This document shows positions 54,511 to 64,000 of a DNA stretch of 64,000 bases, piece after piece. The translations under genes were made by a program, and so were the position numbers. The notes below the pieces were generated by a model. That model did not search any database and was not told where the DNA came from. It worked only from the letters and a program-made list of their open reading frames with translations. The first letter of the stretch is position 1. Each line of letters starts with the position of its first letter. Origin of the DNA: Locusta migratoria (Eukaryota; Arthropoda; Insecta; Orthoptera; Acrididae); NCBI GenBank assembly GCA_026315105.1, contig CM048744.1, positions 929,751,503 to 929,815,502 on the forward strand, in the 5' to 3' direction.

Positions 54511-56465
54511 CCCATTAACTATGTACAATATGGAGTGCCTTCCATCATGAGCTTTTCTACTAGCTACATATCAACCCCTGGTATATTCAACTATTCTTTT
54601 AAACTTTAGCCATAGTTATTATACATCCTCCCATCCTGTGCTAAATGTTTCAACTTCCTCATTGACATATGACACTACTGACTTTTGTCTTTCTACTTGT
54701 TTTTTGTACTTGCCATTACTGCCTCATGACATGAACTCAACATAGTACCTCTGTGCAGTGTGTTCAATGACATTATATGTGTATGAAGAAATTTAATAAT
54801 TATCTGAAATAAGCAGCATGTCAGATGCAGACAGTGAACACAAGGAATTACAAAAAATAAGTTCATTGTGCACAATATCCCTGACAGCCTGCATAGAACC
54901 TACTTCTTGAGTCTTTGTTGAACATACAGCTCTCATAATGGACTTGTATGATCCCAGAAGCAAGACAGTATGACTTTTGAGGAATTAGTGAAACTAATAA
55001 ATGACCATATAGCATGTGCATATTGAGTTAAGGGGGAGCACTGTAAGGTTTAAACAAGAAGCTAATTTAACTAGCTGGTGTGACATAATCTGAAATTAAC
55101 ATGACATCCATAATTAATGACAGATGGTTTAAACTTTGACTATGAAATTTATATTTCTGAGAGTGAATAGTTTGCAACCTCTGTTACAAATGAGTTACTT
55201 GTGAGCTTGCAGAAAAATTAACTTATGGTCACACCAGTTGCTGCATGTAATTCAGTACATTCTGATATTGTGCAAACTATGTAGAGTTTTCAAGAGACCA
55301 TAAAAACATTATCTTAAGTGGTCCCTTTCTTCAATGGGAGAGTTATCACATCTACTAATTAACTAGGCAATGGTACTTCAGTTTTAAGTTCAAACACTGT
55401 ATCATTCCTGTGTGTGTGTGGTGGAATTCACACAGCAAAATAAAGTTTATGATTTTATATCTGTGTATTAATCTGCAATCCAGTACAAAATTTAACATAA
55501 TGTACTCTAGAAGTTATTATTGTCAGTATCAGCATAATGTAAGCTGATCAACTATATCAAATAAATTTGATGCCAGGGGATGACTGGTACACAACTCTAG
55601 TTAGCTGTTTCTAACTAGTAATTGGTAACAGCAGAGATAATAACATAAAAAATCATAGAGCAAACATTGTGTATGGTATAAAAACACACCAAAGTGCAAT
55701 GCTCTTGGCAGCTGGACTCAGAAGTATGATTAACAGCAGCAATTCAGTTATTACACCCGTGATAATAGTACACCTCTGGTGGCCAGTGCAGAACTAATTA
55801 TAATGCAGTTCACTTTGTTCTGCCACTACACTGCACTGCACAACACTTTCCAAGACTGAACTTTGCACTGTTTGATATTTATCAATGTGGGTTGATTAGA
55901 AATATTTTCATTTCATATTAGTATACTTAACAGTAATGTTTTCTTGTGTCTGTTAATGTTTACCAGTAGTTTTGCTTGTTCCACATTGAGGAAGTCTTTC
56001 CTTCATGATACAATTTATGTTACATCATGTCTTCATAGATGAAACATGCCTGTGCTCTTTTTATTGAATTTCACTGTCAAAACATTGAAAAACAATCTGC
56101 ATCAATGCAGTGTATGCAAAATGACGAGTCTAGTAATAGCCAAACATATAGTTTATAAATAAGACTACATAAAAATAATACAAAGCTTCAAGAGCACAGG
56201 GAAGGAATGAAAATAAGAGTTTAACACTATTAGAGTCATCAGAAGAGATAAGATGAGTGACAACTGATATGCATTTGGTGTAGTACAAAAGTAACACAGT
56301 AAATGTGAATCTTGAGGCCAGACAGTAATTTGACTGTTGTTCCTATCAACATGAATCCAATGCTTTAAATAGAGCAAAATGTTATTGTGAAGTTCCTTTT
56401 ATAAATTCAATGTAAGTTACTTCCATGGATGAAACTTAAAACCTCTTTCTTGATACTATTCTTAC
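54001..56465. other. Intronic DNA, low repeat content, with a poly(T) tract
   Basis: A T homopolymer of about 45 bases lies at 54466-54510, perhaps the reverse of an old poly(A) tail. The rest is AT-rich with no recognisable ORF up to the donor site at 56465. Confidence 0.5.
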
Positions 56466-56624
56466 CTGAGTTAGTAAGAACCCTGCTGATACATTTTCCA
56501 TCACCACTGCTTTGTATTCTGGTTTGTCAAACACAGGAGCATTGTCATTAACATCATTGAGAAACACAGTGACTTCTGCTGAACTGGATAATGATTCATC
56601 TGGTCCCAGCTGATGGGCTATAAT
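56466..56624 (-). CDS. Cadherin-family gene, second exon in this window
   Basis: On the minus strand the acceptor (CCATTTTCTAG) precedes 159 coding bases and a GTAAGA donor follows. Both boundaries are phase 0, giving exactly 53 codons. It encodes IIAHQLGPDESLSSSAEVTV, FLNDVNDNAPVFDKPEY and KAVVMENVSAGFLLTQ. LNDVNDNAPVF is the inter-repeat calcium motif, and V.ENVSAGFLL is the first strand of the next EC repeat with an N-glycosylation sequon. It closes the repeat started in the upstream exon (LSFH-IIAHQ). Confidence 0.94.
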
Positions 56625-56814
56625 CTAGAAAATGGAATATACATTAGCATGAAAGATTACTTTAGAACTGTCAACTGCTATTGCAAGTATTCTTTAAAAT
56701 TTAATTGTAATTGAATAAAGTATTCTAATTTACACAGTACAAAGTAAGTCCATTAAAAATAGAAACTAGACCTTATTATTATTTTTCCATAAATTACTGT
56801 AATGAAAATCCTTT

Positions 56815-57036
56815 GTAATCATTACGGCCACAGCGGAGCGGCCAAGCGCATTGAGGTGCTTTGCTACAATGCGCAAGGCCATTCCCCATCAGGGGTTCGA
56901 ATCCCCCGTCAGGCATGGTTGTTTGTGTTGTCTTTAGTATAAGGTAGTTCATAAGTAGTTTGTAAGTTTGGAGACTGATGACCCCACAGCTAAGTCCCTA
57001 AAGCTTGACAAACATTTGAACATTTGTATTCATTAC
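56815..57036 (+). mobile_element. tRNA-derived SINE with target duplication
   Basis: The element body is 56826-57025 (200 bp). It is flanked by GTAATCATTAC (56815-56825) and GTATTCATTAC (57026-57036), 10 of 11 bases identical. The head contains an A-box-like GAGCGGCCAAGCGC and an exact B box GGTTCGAATCCC, internal RNA polymerase III promoter elements. The tail reads ATGACCCCACAGC then TTTGAACATTTG. It sits in the 5.3-kb cadherin intron. Confidence 0.85.
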
Positions 57037-57295
57037 AACAACTAAATTTTAAGAATTGAAAATCCAGGTTGGAACCGATCAGAGGGTTTTGTAATGTAAA
57101 GTATTCATAAAAACAAAATGTCCAAATTTGCAGTGTAACTACTCAGATTTAAGATCACAGAAAAAAAAGGTTGCCATGACAGCTCTAGATGTAATAGCCT
57201 AATTATCTGTAACATAGCCTATTACAGTCTTACAATAGAGCTCAGCATCAAAATGTATATGACATTCTAAAGATTGGTCATACCTGAAATGAGTC
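57037..57295. other. Cadherin intron, nothing recognised
   Basis: Unique AT-rich sequence between the SINE and a repeat arm. Confidence 0.5.
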
Positions 57296-59010
57296 AATAA
57301 ATAAAGTTATTGGTTCAGTATCTGGTGACTTTTTATTCTGTGAACAATACACCACTTGTGAGCACTCCTATCTACAAGAAGGTTGCAATCATCCTGAATG
57401 CTTCATGTCTCAATTACAATAAAAGACAGGAAGGAATGTTTGGGAAACATGACGAAAAAGTTCATTTTCTGATTTAAGGAAATTTTCTTGTTGCATACCG
57501 ACACACCATACTTGTCAAGTTATGAATGATATATATTTTAAAAAAAATGAATACAACAGGATGGAAAAAGAAAAAGTTGTCAAATCCAAATATTTGAAGC
57601 TTGGATTTCCATTCTGTAAACCTTGTTTTCCCAAGAGAACTGGGATTTTTAACAAAGAGCAGTCTTGTCATCAAGAATTTTGCATTCTTAAATCTGTTGA
57701 CCAAACACTATGATGAAGCTAAAAAAACTTACTGGAACAGTCATTACACACAGATTAAATAACTTTCAGTCTATCGTTATTGGTGGTCAGAATTTAACTG
57801 CACGTAAATTGTCCAGCTCAAACTTGCAGTAATTTTCCTAGGTTCATCTGGCATATCCTCTATGCTGTTTGCATTGTATGTTACAAATAATAAAAGGAAT
57901 AGTACTGAATACATTTCAACATTACAGTTTTACTTGAAAATTTAGTTGTAAAGACAATTGCTGAGCCACAGACAGACACGTAAAATGGATAATCACATTC
58001 ACACAATTTATTCATCAGAAAAAAGAAACACATATATTCACAGTCAATCACACATAACTCAAGCTCACATGGCCACCATCTTTGACCCCTCCAGTGCATA
58101 AAACATCTTGACAGTGAGTGGGGAGTGAAGTGGAGAGGAAAGGATGCCTAAGGAAGGTGGGGATGGAATGTAAAGGCTCTCATATGAAGAAATGTGAAAT
58201 GCAGCTTCAAATGCAGTAAAGGGAAGTGGCAGGAGAGTGAAAATGAGGAGGTGTTGATGTGTGTGTGTGTGTGTGTGTGTGTTGGGGGGGGGGGGGGCAG
58301 TACCGTAAAACGATAAAGAGAAAGGGATATTGAAACACCAAAGAAAAATAAATAAGATAAAACATAAGAAAAAATTGACACAGTTGGAAGAAAGACATAA
58401 GCTGCAAAGAGATACAGGATGGTGAATGGGCGAGAGGCTGACACAGGCATGGGGATGCAGTGATGATAAGTTATCTTAGGTTGAGGCCAGGATGGTTGCG
58501 GGTCTGTAGAATGTCTTGTAGTGACAACTCCCCTCTGCACAGCTCAGGAGAGTTGGTGATGTTGGGAGGATTCAAGGTGACCTAGGCTGTAGAGCAGCCA
58601 TTGAAATCAAATGCATTGTGTTCTGCTGCATGCTGTGCCACTGGGTGGTTCATCTTGCTTTTTGCTACTCTTTAACAGTGGCCATTCATCATTATGGACT
58701 GCTGATTTGTTGTCATGCCAATGTAAAAGGATGCACAATGATTGCAGCAGAGTTAATAAATCACACAGCTGCTTTCACAACTTGACAGGAATGGTGTGCC
58801 AGTATGTAACAAGAAAATGTCCTTGAATCAGGAAATGAACTTCTTTCTCATGTTTACCCAGACATTCCTTCCTTCGAATGAGCTCTTTATTTTATTGTAA
58901 TTGAGATGTGAAACATTCAGGATGATTGCTACCTTTTTGAAATTAATAGGAGTGGTTACAAGTGGTATATTGTTCACAGAATAAAAAGGCATGAGATACT
59001 GAACCATGAA
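57296..59010 (-). mobile_element. Palindromic Penelope-like copy, minus orientation
   Basis: The arms 57300-57517 and 58787-59008 are inverted copies. Shared blocks include TGGTGTGCCAGTATGTAACA, CATTCAGGATGATTGC and GTATATTGTTCACAGAATAA on the right and their complements on the left. Between them the minus strand near 58678-58775 reads NHCASFYIGMTTNQQS then MMNGH, a GIY-YIG core. The flanking purine-rich DNA (58100-58600) is the reverse of the pyrimidine-rich blocks seen in the other copies. No intact ORF remains. Confidence 0.65.
58255..58300. repeat. (GT)n followed by a G run
   Basis: About 12 GT units followed by about 15 G. It lies inside the Penelope-like copy. Confidence 0.9.
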
Positions 59011-59410
59011 CTTTATTTATTTATTTATTACTCTTATGATCTGTCATCAGAATGTTATATAAATTTTGCTGGTGAAGATGACTGCAGTATGTTACACTTA
59101 GGTAGACTTTTACATATAGAGCTGTCATGTCAGACTCTTTCTTTTAGTTCCATGTTTTCAGTCATGCTAAATCTGAGTACTTACACTGGGGATTTGGACA
59201 ATTTGTTTTTATGAATATGGTAAGTTCTGTCTCATGTTGGACCCTAGATTACAAGATTTCAAGAACTAATAGAAATTTAATGCTGTCAAAATATACTGCA
59301 TAAATTATGGAGGAAGAGCTGGCTCACCCAAGGCGCTCGTACCTGAAGCAGTTTTTGGAAAACCATCACTGCATCCTTGGCTGAGTCAGCGAGGTGCACA
59401 TGTTCAGTGT
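59011..59410. other. Intronic DNA, nothing recognised
   Basis: A short unique-looking stretch between the palindromic copy and a solitary arm. Confidence 0.4.
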
Positions 59411-59700
59411 CACAATTTTGGGTTGAGGATGGACATTTGTAGAAATTTGTGTATGTGTGTGAGTGGGTGTGCACTTGTTTGCCTTTCCTTTTATCCCCTT
59501 AAGGTAAGTCCTTCCACTCCTGGGATTGGAATGACTCATTTTCCACTTCCTTAAAACTCGTATCCTTCCCTTTCTCCCCTCCTTCCTTCCTCTTTTCCTG
59601 AAGAAGCTACCAGCGGTGGCGAAAGCTTGTATGTGTGTTTGTGTGTGTTTTTATTTATTTATTTGTACCTGTCGATGAGCCTGTGCTTTGGGTAAGAAAT
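59411..59700 (+). repeat. Solitary arm of the palindromic family with hammerhead-like core
   Basis: The block order is the family standard: (GT)-rich, TCCACTCCTGGGATTGG, pyrimidine-rich, core motif, GT-rich, TTTTATTTATTTATTTG, TGTGCTTTGGGTAAG. The core motif at 59598-59628 is listed separately. Confidence 0.7.
59598..59628 (+). ncRNA. Hammerhead-like core with a distinct, fully paired stem
   Basis: CTGAAGA (59598-59604), A, GCTACC, AGC, GGTGGC, GAAAGCTT. GCTACC and GGTGGC pair over six positions including one G-T pair. The stem sequence differs from GCAG/CTGC in the copies at 20.5 and 21.6 kb, but the pairing is kept. Confidence 0.5.
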
Positions 59701-59704
59701 TATT

Positions 59705-60110
59705 TTAATTTATTTTTAAATGCTAGTTGGCTATCTATCAGGCTTCTGATGCTTCTAGGTAGGTGACCAAAGACTTTCATGGCAGCATAATTTACCCCTT
59801 TCTGTGCCAAACTCAGATTTAGCCCTACATAGCGAAGATCATCCATTCTCCTGGTGCTATAGCTGTGCAGACTGCTAGTACCTTTGAACTGTGTTGGATT
59901 TTTAACAACAAATTTCATAAGTTAATATATATTCTGTTAAGATACCTACACCCTTAAATAGATGTCTGCATGATGATCATGGGTGGGCTCCAGCAATTAT
60001 TCTGATTACCCACTTTTGTACAAGAATACTTTTTACTCAATTATGAATGCCAGGGGTGAGTTTCATTATGGAGCCAGAGAAACAGTGCTTGCCATTTATT
60101 AAAACATAGC
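59705..60110 (-). pseudogene. CR1-group LINE RT C-terminal fragment
   Basis: The minus strand reads VIRIIAGAHP (about 59990-60020), CRHLFKGVGIL, MKFVVKNPTQFKGTSSLHSY, STRRMDDLRY and FGHLPRSIRSLIDSQLAFKN. This is close to the C-terminus of the intact LINE at 15.4-19.0 kb, so it is a truncated member of that family. One frameshift lies near 59930. Confidence 0.8.
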
Positions 60111-61340
60111 TACAGTTAAAGTTGATATGAACTGGGTAAGGTATTCATGTTGGTTCAGTTCCCAGTAGTAGACACTCAAGAGTGGTCCAAATGTTTGATG
60201 GTGCACTCTTATCCAGTGCAATGGGATGCCATGTGCAGGTGTGCAAGTTGAAGACAGGTAGTATACTAATTGTTACAGACAATGGGAAGCTAGCACATCA
60301 TAATGAAGTATTATTGTGTCACTGTAAGAGGGGAAGGATCATGATAAGTATGGTAAAGGCTATCTTACAGGGAATATTACATCCTAAAGTATGAGAGGTA
60401 AACCAGGGGATATGGTGTGCACTAAGGAAACATTGCATCTAAGCTCATGTTACTAGATGAAAGGGAATTACTTGATTTATAGCTGTCTCGGTAGTAATAG
60501 TGGAGAGCTGCTATGAGCAGCAGATGCTCGTAGAAACAAAATGGATACAGTCAGTTGACAATTGATTATTGATTAATAGTTTCTTTTGCAACTTGGTGAG
60601 ACCCAACATTTCATTTACCAGTAGCTGTTAATAAGGACAACTGAAGATAATGCAACCTCATCTATATTGCATAGACATAATTTTAGAGATACTGGTAGCA
60701 CAGAATCTAACCTTGGTAAATAACACCTTGCAGCCTGAACTTATCCATTCCATGGATAACCCTACAGCTAGACAAGAAAACCGACTAATATGAAGTAGAT
60801 TTATCAACATGTGCAAGAATTTAAGCATTGACAATGGAATATGAACATAATGTTGAGTGTGGCTTTGTCAAGCACCAAAGTAGTCCTTTTTCTGTTATGT
60901 ACCATCTATGTTTACTTGAGGCGAGCCACTGGTATACAATCTATACTATGTATAGAGCAGAACCCATGAGCATAGAGAGTGTGACATAATTGTGAGTGAT
61001 TAACTTTTTAAGGTAAACTTGTGATGATTTGCAATACCTTTCTTTATAAATGTTCTATGTTACCTGTAAGTTCACACACTTTTACAATATACTAAGACAA
61101 GTCCCACAAGTGTTATAAATAGTTTCCCTTGTAGAAAATTGCATTTCCTTGCAAATATCACTGAACTAAGCTCGGCCACCTGATTTACCTGCAACATAGC
61201 CTATGTTATCATTACATTTACAGCTTCAAGAAATTGTTACACCTAGTTATTTGTATAATTAAACTGATTTCAAGTTTTCAATTGCCACTCACTGATATTA
61301 AATACATTTTTTGTTAATGCAAAATTATAGATTTTTGGAC
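60111..61340. other. Cadherin intron, nothing recognised
   Basis: Unique-looking AT-rich DNA. A 70-codon plus-strand ORF (60182-60394) has no domain or coding signature that I recognise. Confidence 0.45.
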
Positions 61341-61342
61341 AT

Positions 61343-61582
61343 TTAAAGGAAGTTGCAACTTTCTGCGGCAGACGTTGAAATCATACACAGATATGACTGA
61401 ATATTTGTACATATTTTCTTCGACAGTGATTCATTACAGATAACAGCATCCTTTGAAACAAGTTTGAGGTTGCTATTAATATTGACTTCAAGGTCTTTAA
61501 TGTAGAACATAAACACATCCATGAGGCTCACCAGAAGATGATTACTCTTCATACAAAAGAAATCCTGCCTCCTTTTTACCAA
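61343..61582 (-). pseudogene. Short LINE RT fragment (palm region), decayed
   Basis: The minus strand reads FMFYIKDLEVNINSNLKLVS then KDAVICNESLSKK. This resembles the LINE RT stretch FL.YINDL...I.S...LFADDT.I, with the catalytic FADD replaced by VSKD. No other RT blocks are readable around it. Confidence 0.45.
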
Positions 61583-61875
61583 TCCTTTTTACTCAGTCCA
61601 ACCAAAAACTTTGATGTATACCCCCATATAATGCACATTATGAATGACACTCAGTCATATGGTTCTCAGGAGGCAATAAATACTGCAACACAATAATTTT
61701 TTGATCACTGAATTTCTCATTTTTTCTATTACTTTCAGAGCAGTTTGTCTTCCAATTAATGTACCTGCTAACTGACTGAGAAACAAGTGTAAAATATTTG
61801 AATACATTTCCAAGTGGAACTCTGGATCAGAGTGCTGTTTCTAAGATTACATATGTGACAATACTTGCAACTGAC
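61583..61875. other. Cadherin intron adjacent to exon donor
   Basis: AT-rich intron sequence. The donor GTCAGT of the upstream exon lies at its right edge on the minus strand. Confidence 0.5.
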
Positions 61876-62025
61876 GTGGAAACTGAGTTGGTGCCGTTGC
61901 TCGTAGTCCAACAACTCACTGTTCCTCACTCTAAGTTGGAAGCTGGCTCTCTGTTCTCCCACAGTAGGTGACACCTCAAACGTTATGTTGTCTGACAGGT
62001 AAATGGAAAACACTCCAAATTTACC
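61876..62025 (-). CDS. Cadherin-family gene, first exon in this window
   Basis: On the minus strand the acceptor (CTTTGTTTTCCAG) precedes 150 coding bases and a GTCAGT donor follows. Both boundaries are phase 0, giving exactly 50 codons. It encodes GKFGVFSIYLSDNITFEVSP, TVGEQRASFQLRV and RNSELLDYEQRHQLSFH. FEVSP..G with LDYE is the middle of an EC repeat, and NIT is a possible glycosylation site. Alternative donors a few bases downstream would put a stop in the next exon, so the end at 61876 is favoured. Upstream exons lie beyond the window. Confidence 0.9.
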
Positions 62026-63135
62026 CTGGAAAACAAAGAAAACCATTATCAGTAGCATGCGGTAACCATTCATATATCTGAAGCATTCAGTATTTTAATT
62101 CTATATTATATACTTCTGTATAAATTTTTGTTGAGTCATATTAACACAGCGTGTTTCATATAAATATTTAGAAACCTCTGAAACAATGTAGATAACGCTA
62201 AGGCGAGTAATGTAATATAAGACACAGGGAGCTGTAAATGTCGGGAAGTATCCAGAAAGTGGATTATGTCACCAGATAAATTATTCTCACCATGTGTGCA
62301 ACGGCAGGACTTTCAAAACCCATAAGTAAAAAAATAAATTTTACCTCAGTGTAAACACTTCTTCATGGAAAACAATGACAAAAATATTGCTAATCACAAG
62401 ACTCAAACCCTGAGCTCCTCACAACGAAGTTCAGGCCCATAGAGGTGAATACTTGACATGTGTTCAGATGATCAGGTGTGGTTCATCCGCTGCACATATG
62501 CCAAGGTATATCATCTGATGACATCATATTTATCACCCAATTTTTGGGCTTTTCCTGATATTTGCAGGCCTATATGTCTTGCATTAAATTACTTGTCTCA
62601 GCATCACCTACGTCACTTCAGAAGTTTTTAACCTGAATAAGAAATACCCCTTACATATGTATATACAGGATGTAGCATGTACAAGTGTAAACTCCAAAGG
62701 CTGTTTTACACCATTCCGAACCGGATAAGGACACGTGAATAAAATGTTGGATCATTGACAAATAGCTAGATCATGATGATCCCATGATCAGAATGACCAT
62801 TCTGCTCTGTTCGAATGAAAATGATATGACTAATCACCCTACATGCATTACTCGTGCAACATGGCAAAGGAACTAAATCAGAATGTGCTGACCCATGTGC
62901 CATAAAAACTTAAGTGTAGAAATAGAAAATTATAATTAGTACCATCAAATGACATTAATACTATGGACAAGATTCCTACTTGTGATATTGTACCATTTAA
63001 ATAAATTTATTAGAAATAGAAAATTACAGTTAGCACCATCAAATAACATTAATCATACACAGAATATTCCTAGTGGTGATACTGTGTTCATTGAAAGTAT
63101 ATTCCTTCATGGAACAGAGTATTTGAAATATCAGC
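62026..63135. other. Upstream cadherin intron, nothing recognised
   Basis: AT-rich sequence with no ORF carrying a domain. The block AGAAATAGAAAATTA with GCACCATCAAATAACATTAA near 63010 nearly repeats AGAAATAGAAAATTA...ACCATCAAATGACATTAA near 62920, a short local duplication. Confidence 0.5.
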
Positions 63136-63139
63136 GGTT

Positions 63140-63590
63140 ACTCCAGAATGATATTTTGACTCTGCAGTGGAGTGTACACTGATATGAACCTTCCTGGCAG
63201 ATTAAAACTGTGTGCCAGAGCTGGAATTTGAACCTGGGACCTTTGCCTTTTGCGGGCAAGCTCTCTACCAAATACTGGTTCCGGCACACAGTTTTAATCT
63301 GAGAGGGAGTTTCATATCAGTGCACACTCGACTATAGGGTGAAAATTTCATTCTGGAAACATCCCCTAGGCTGTGGCCATGCCTCCACCATATCCTTTCT
63401 TCTAGTGCTAATCCTGCAAGATTTACAAGAGAACTTCTGCGAAGTTTGTAGGAGGTGAGGTACTGGCGGAAGTAAAGCTGTAAGGCAGACTGTGAAACAT
63501 GCCAAGGTAGCTCAGTTGGTAGAGTACTTGTCCGCAAAAGGCGAATGTCACAGGTTCAGATCACAGTCCCGGAACATGGTTTGAAATTTC
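63140..63590. repeat. tRNA-derived repeat, same family as 23.6-24.3 kb
   Basis: It starts with TGACTCTGCAGTGGAGTGTA and CTTCCTGGCAGATTAAAACT. It contains a plus-strand tRNA-like segment at 63501-63577 (TAGCTCAGTTGGTAGAGTAC, then CAGGTTCAGATCAC), and ends near GGAACATGG. The T-arm is decayed, so it is not a functional tRNA gene. Confidence 0.7.
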
Positions 63591-63829
63591 TGCAAAAATG
63601 GGTGACAACTCTTAACAATTTTATTTTTTGAAAAAATTTGGAAAAAAGTGTAAAGATTGAGATTGGGCGGCAGTCATTTATGTGTGTTGTGACATCTTTC
63701 TGTAGACAGGACTAATAATGGGATATTTTAGTGTGGTTGCTAAAATAGACAGAATGATTGTTGTAGACTGTTACGCATTTGGCTGAGAACATATTATAGG
63801 AGCATAACTTTTTAGTGTCTTACTGGAAG
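63591..63829. other. Intronic DNA, nothing recognised
   Basis: A short AT-rich stretch between two repeats. Confidence 0.4.
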
Positions 63830-64000
63830 GAAGAAGGAAGGAATATTTGAGTTTAATGCCCCTTTGATGGTGTGGTCATTAGGGACGGAGCTTATGCTCA
63901 GAGTGTGCCCTTTCAAAGGAACCATCTCGGAATTTGCCTGATTCCATGATTTAAGGAAATCACAGAAACACTAAATTTTGATGGCCTTAGGTGGATATGA
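63830..64000 (-). mobile_element. tRNA-derived SINE, minus orientation, runs off the window
   Basis: Read on the minus strand it contains GATTTCCTTAAATCATGG and CCTTTGAAAGGGCACACTC. It matches the body of the SINE at 11790-12040. The head lies beyond position 64000. Confidence 0.55.

Noticed and set aside
60182..60394. 70-residue ORF
   Set aside because: There is no domain, no splice context and no repeat relation. It is the length expected by chance.
61861..61875. Longer version of the first cadherin exon using the GTATTG donor
   Set aside because: It would leave the next exon out of frame and create an immediate stop. The CAC/GTCAGT donor keeps phase 0 and joins as LSFH-IIAHQ.
1..64000. 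CRISPR arrays, operons or prophage-like systems
   Set aside because: The window is clearly eukaryotic, and the repeats are dispersed, palindromic or microsatellite in type with no regular spacer pattern.

Overview
This window is eukaryotic, intron-scale DNA from an animal, almost certainly an insect. It shows GT-AG splice sites, very long introns, no operons, and dense LINE, Penelope-like, SINE and LTR debris. The repeat families have the flavour of large orthopteran (grasshopper/locust-type) genomes, but that is an inference from recognition and was not searched.

The only host gene I can support is one cadherin-family gene on the minus strand. Five consecutive exons (61876-62025, 56466-56624, 24511-24664, 11562-11743, 5475-5574) join in phase with no gap. 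They encode about 248 residues: the end of one extracellular cadherin (EC) repeat, one complete EC repeat, and the start of a third. The four introns are about 5.3, 31.8, 12.8 and 6.0 kb, and everything else in the window lies inside them or in the incomplete flanking introns. The gene continues past both ends of the window.

The introns are filled with mobile elements, several of them nested. (1) Two young, 5'-truncated non-LTR elements of one RTE-like family have intact RT ORFs (6.1-7.6 kb, with an 11-bp target duplication; 44.4-46.2 kb). A decayed third copy lies at 21.8-23.5 kb and is itself split by a 234-bp palindromic MITE. (2) A nearly intact CR1-group LINE at 15.4-19.0 kb has an SGNH/esterase-type ORF1 tail and a 987-residue endonuclease-RT ORF. 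A related element at 44-49.2 kb is interrupted by the RTE-like insertion. (3) A stack at 28.5-39.6 kb holds an I-group LINE (CCHC ORF1, EN, RT, RNase H) split by two CR1 elements in opposite orientations. Its 3' end abuts a decayed Gypsy element (39.6-43.1 kb), and a second Gypsy pol remnant lies at 25.0-27.7 kb. (4) Smaller pieces are a PIF/Harbinger transposase fragment (10.15-10.56 kb), a BovB/RTE-type RT tail (50.35-50.98 kb), tRNA-derived SINEs and an LTR-like block.

The most unusual content is a family of palindromic elements (about 3.5-4.4, 12.1-13.7, 19.1-20.4, 20.4-21.7, 51.4-54.0 and 57.3-59.0 kb, plus solitary arms). Inverted arms of roughly 200-550 bp enclose pyrimidine-rich DNA that still encodes pieces of a Penelope-like retroelement, including a Cys motif followed by a GIY-YIG endonuclease. 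The arms carry a recurrent motif CTGANGA, short stem, GAAAGCTT, then (GT)n, whose stem changes in a paired way between copies. This looks like a hammerhead-ribozyme-type core. A different Penelope-like element at 7.8-9.0 kb, in a partial tandem, carries a similar motif at each 3' end.
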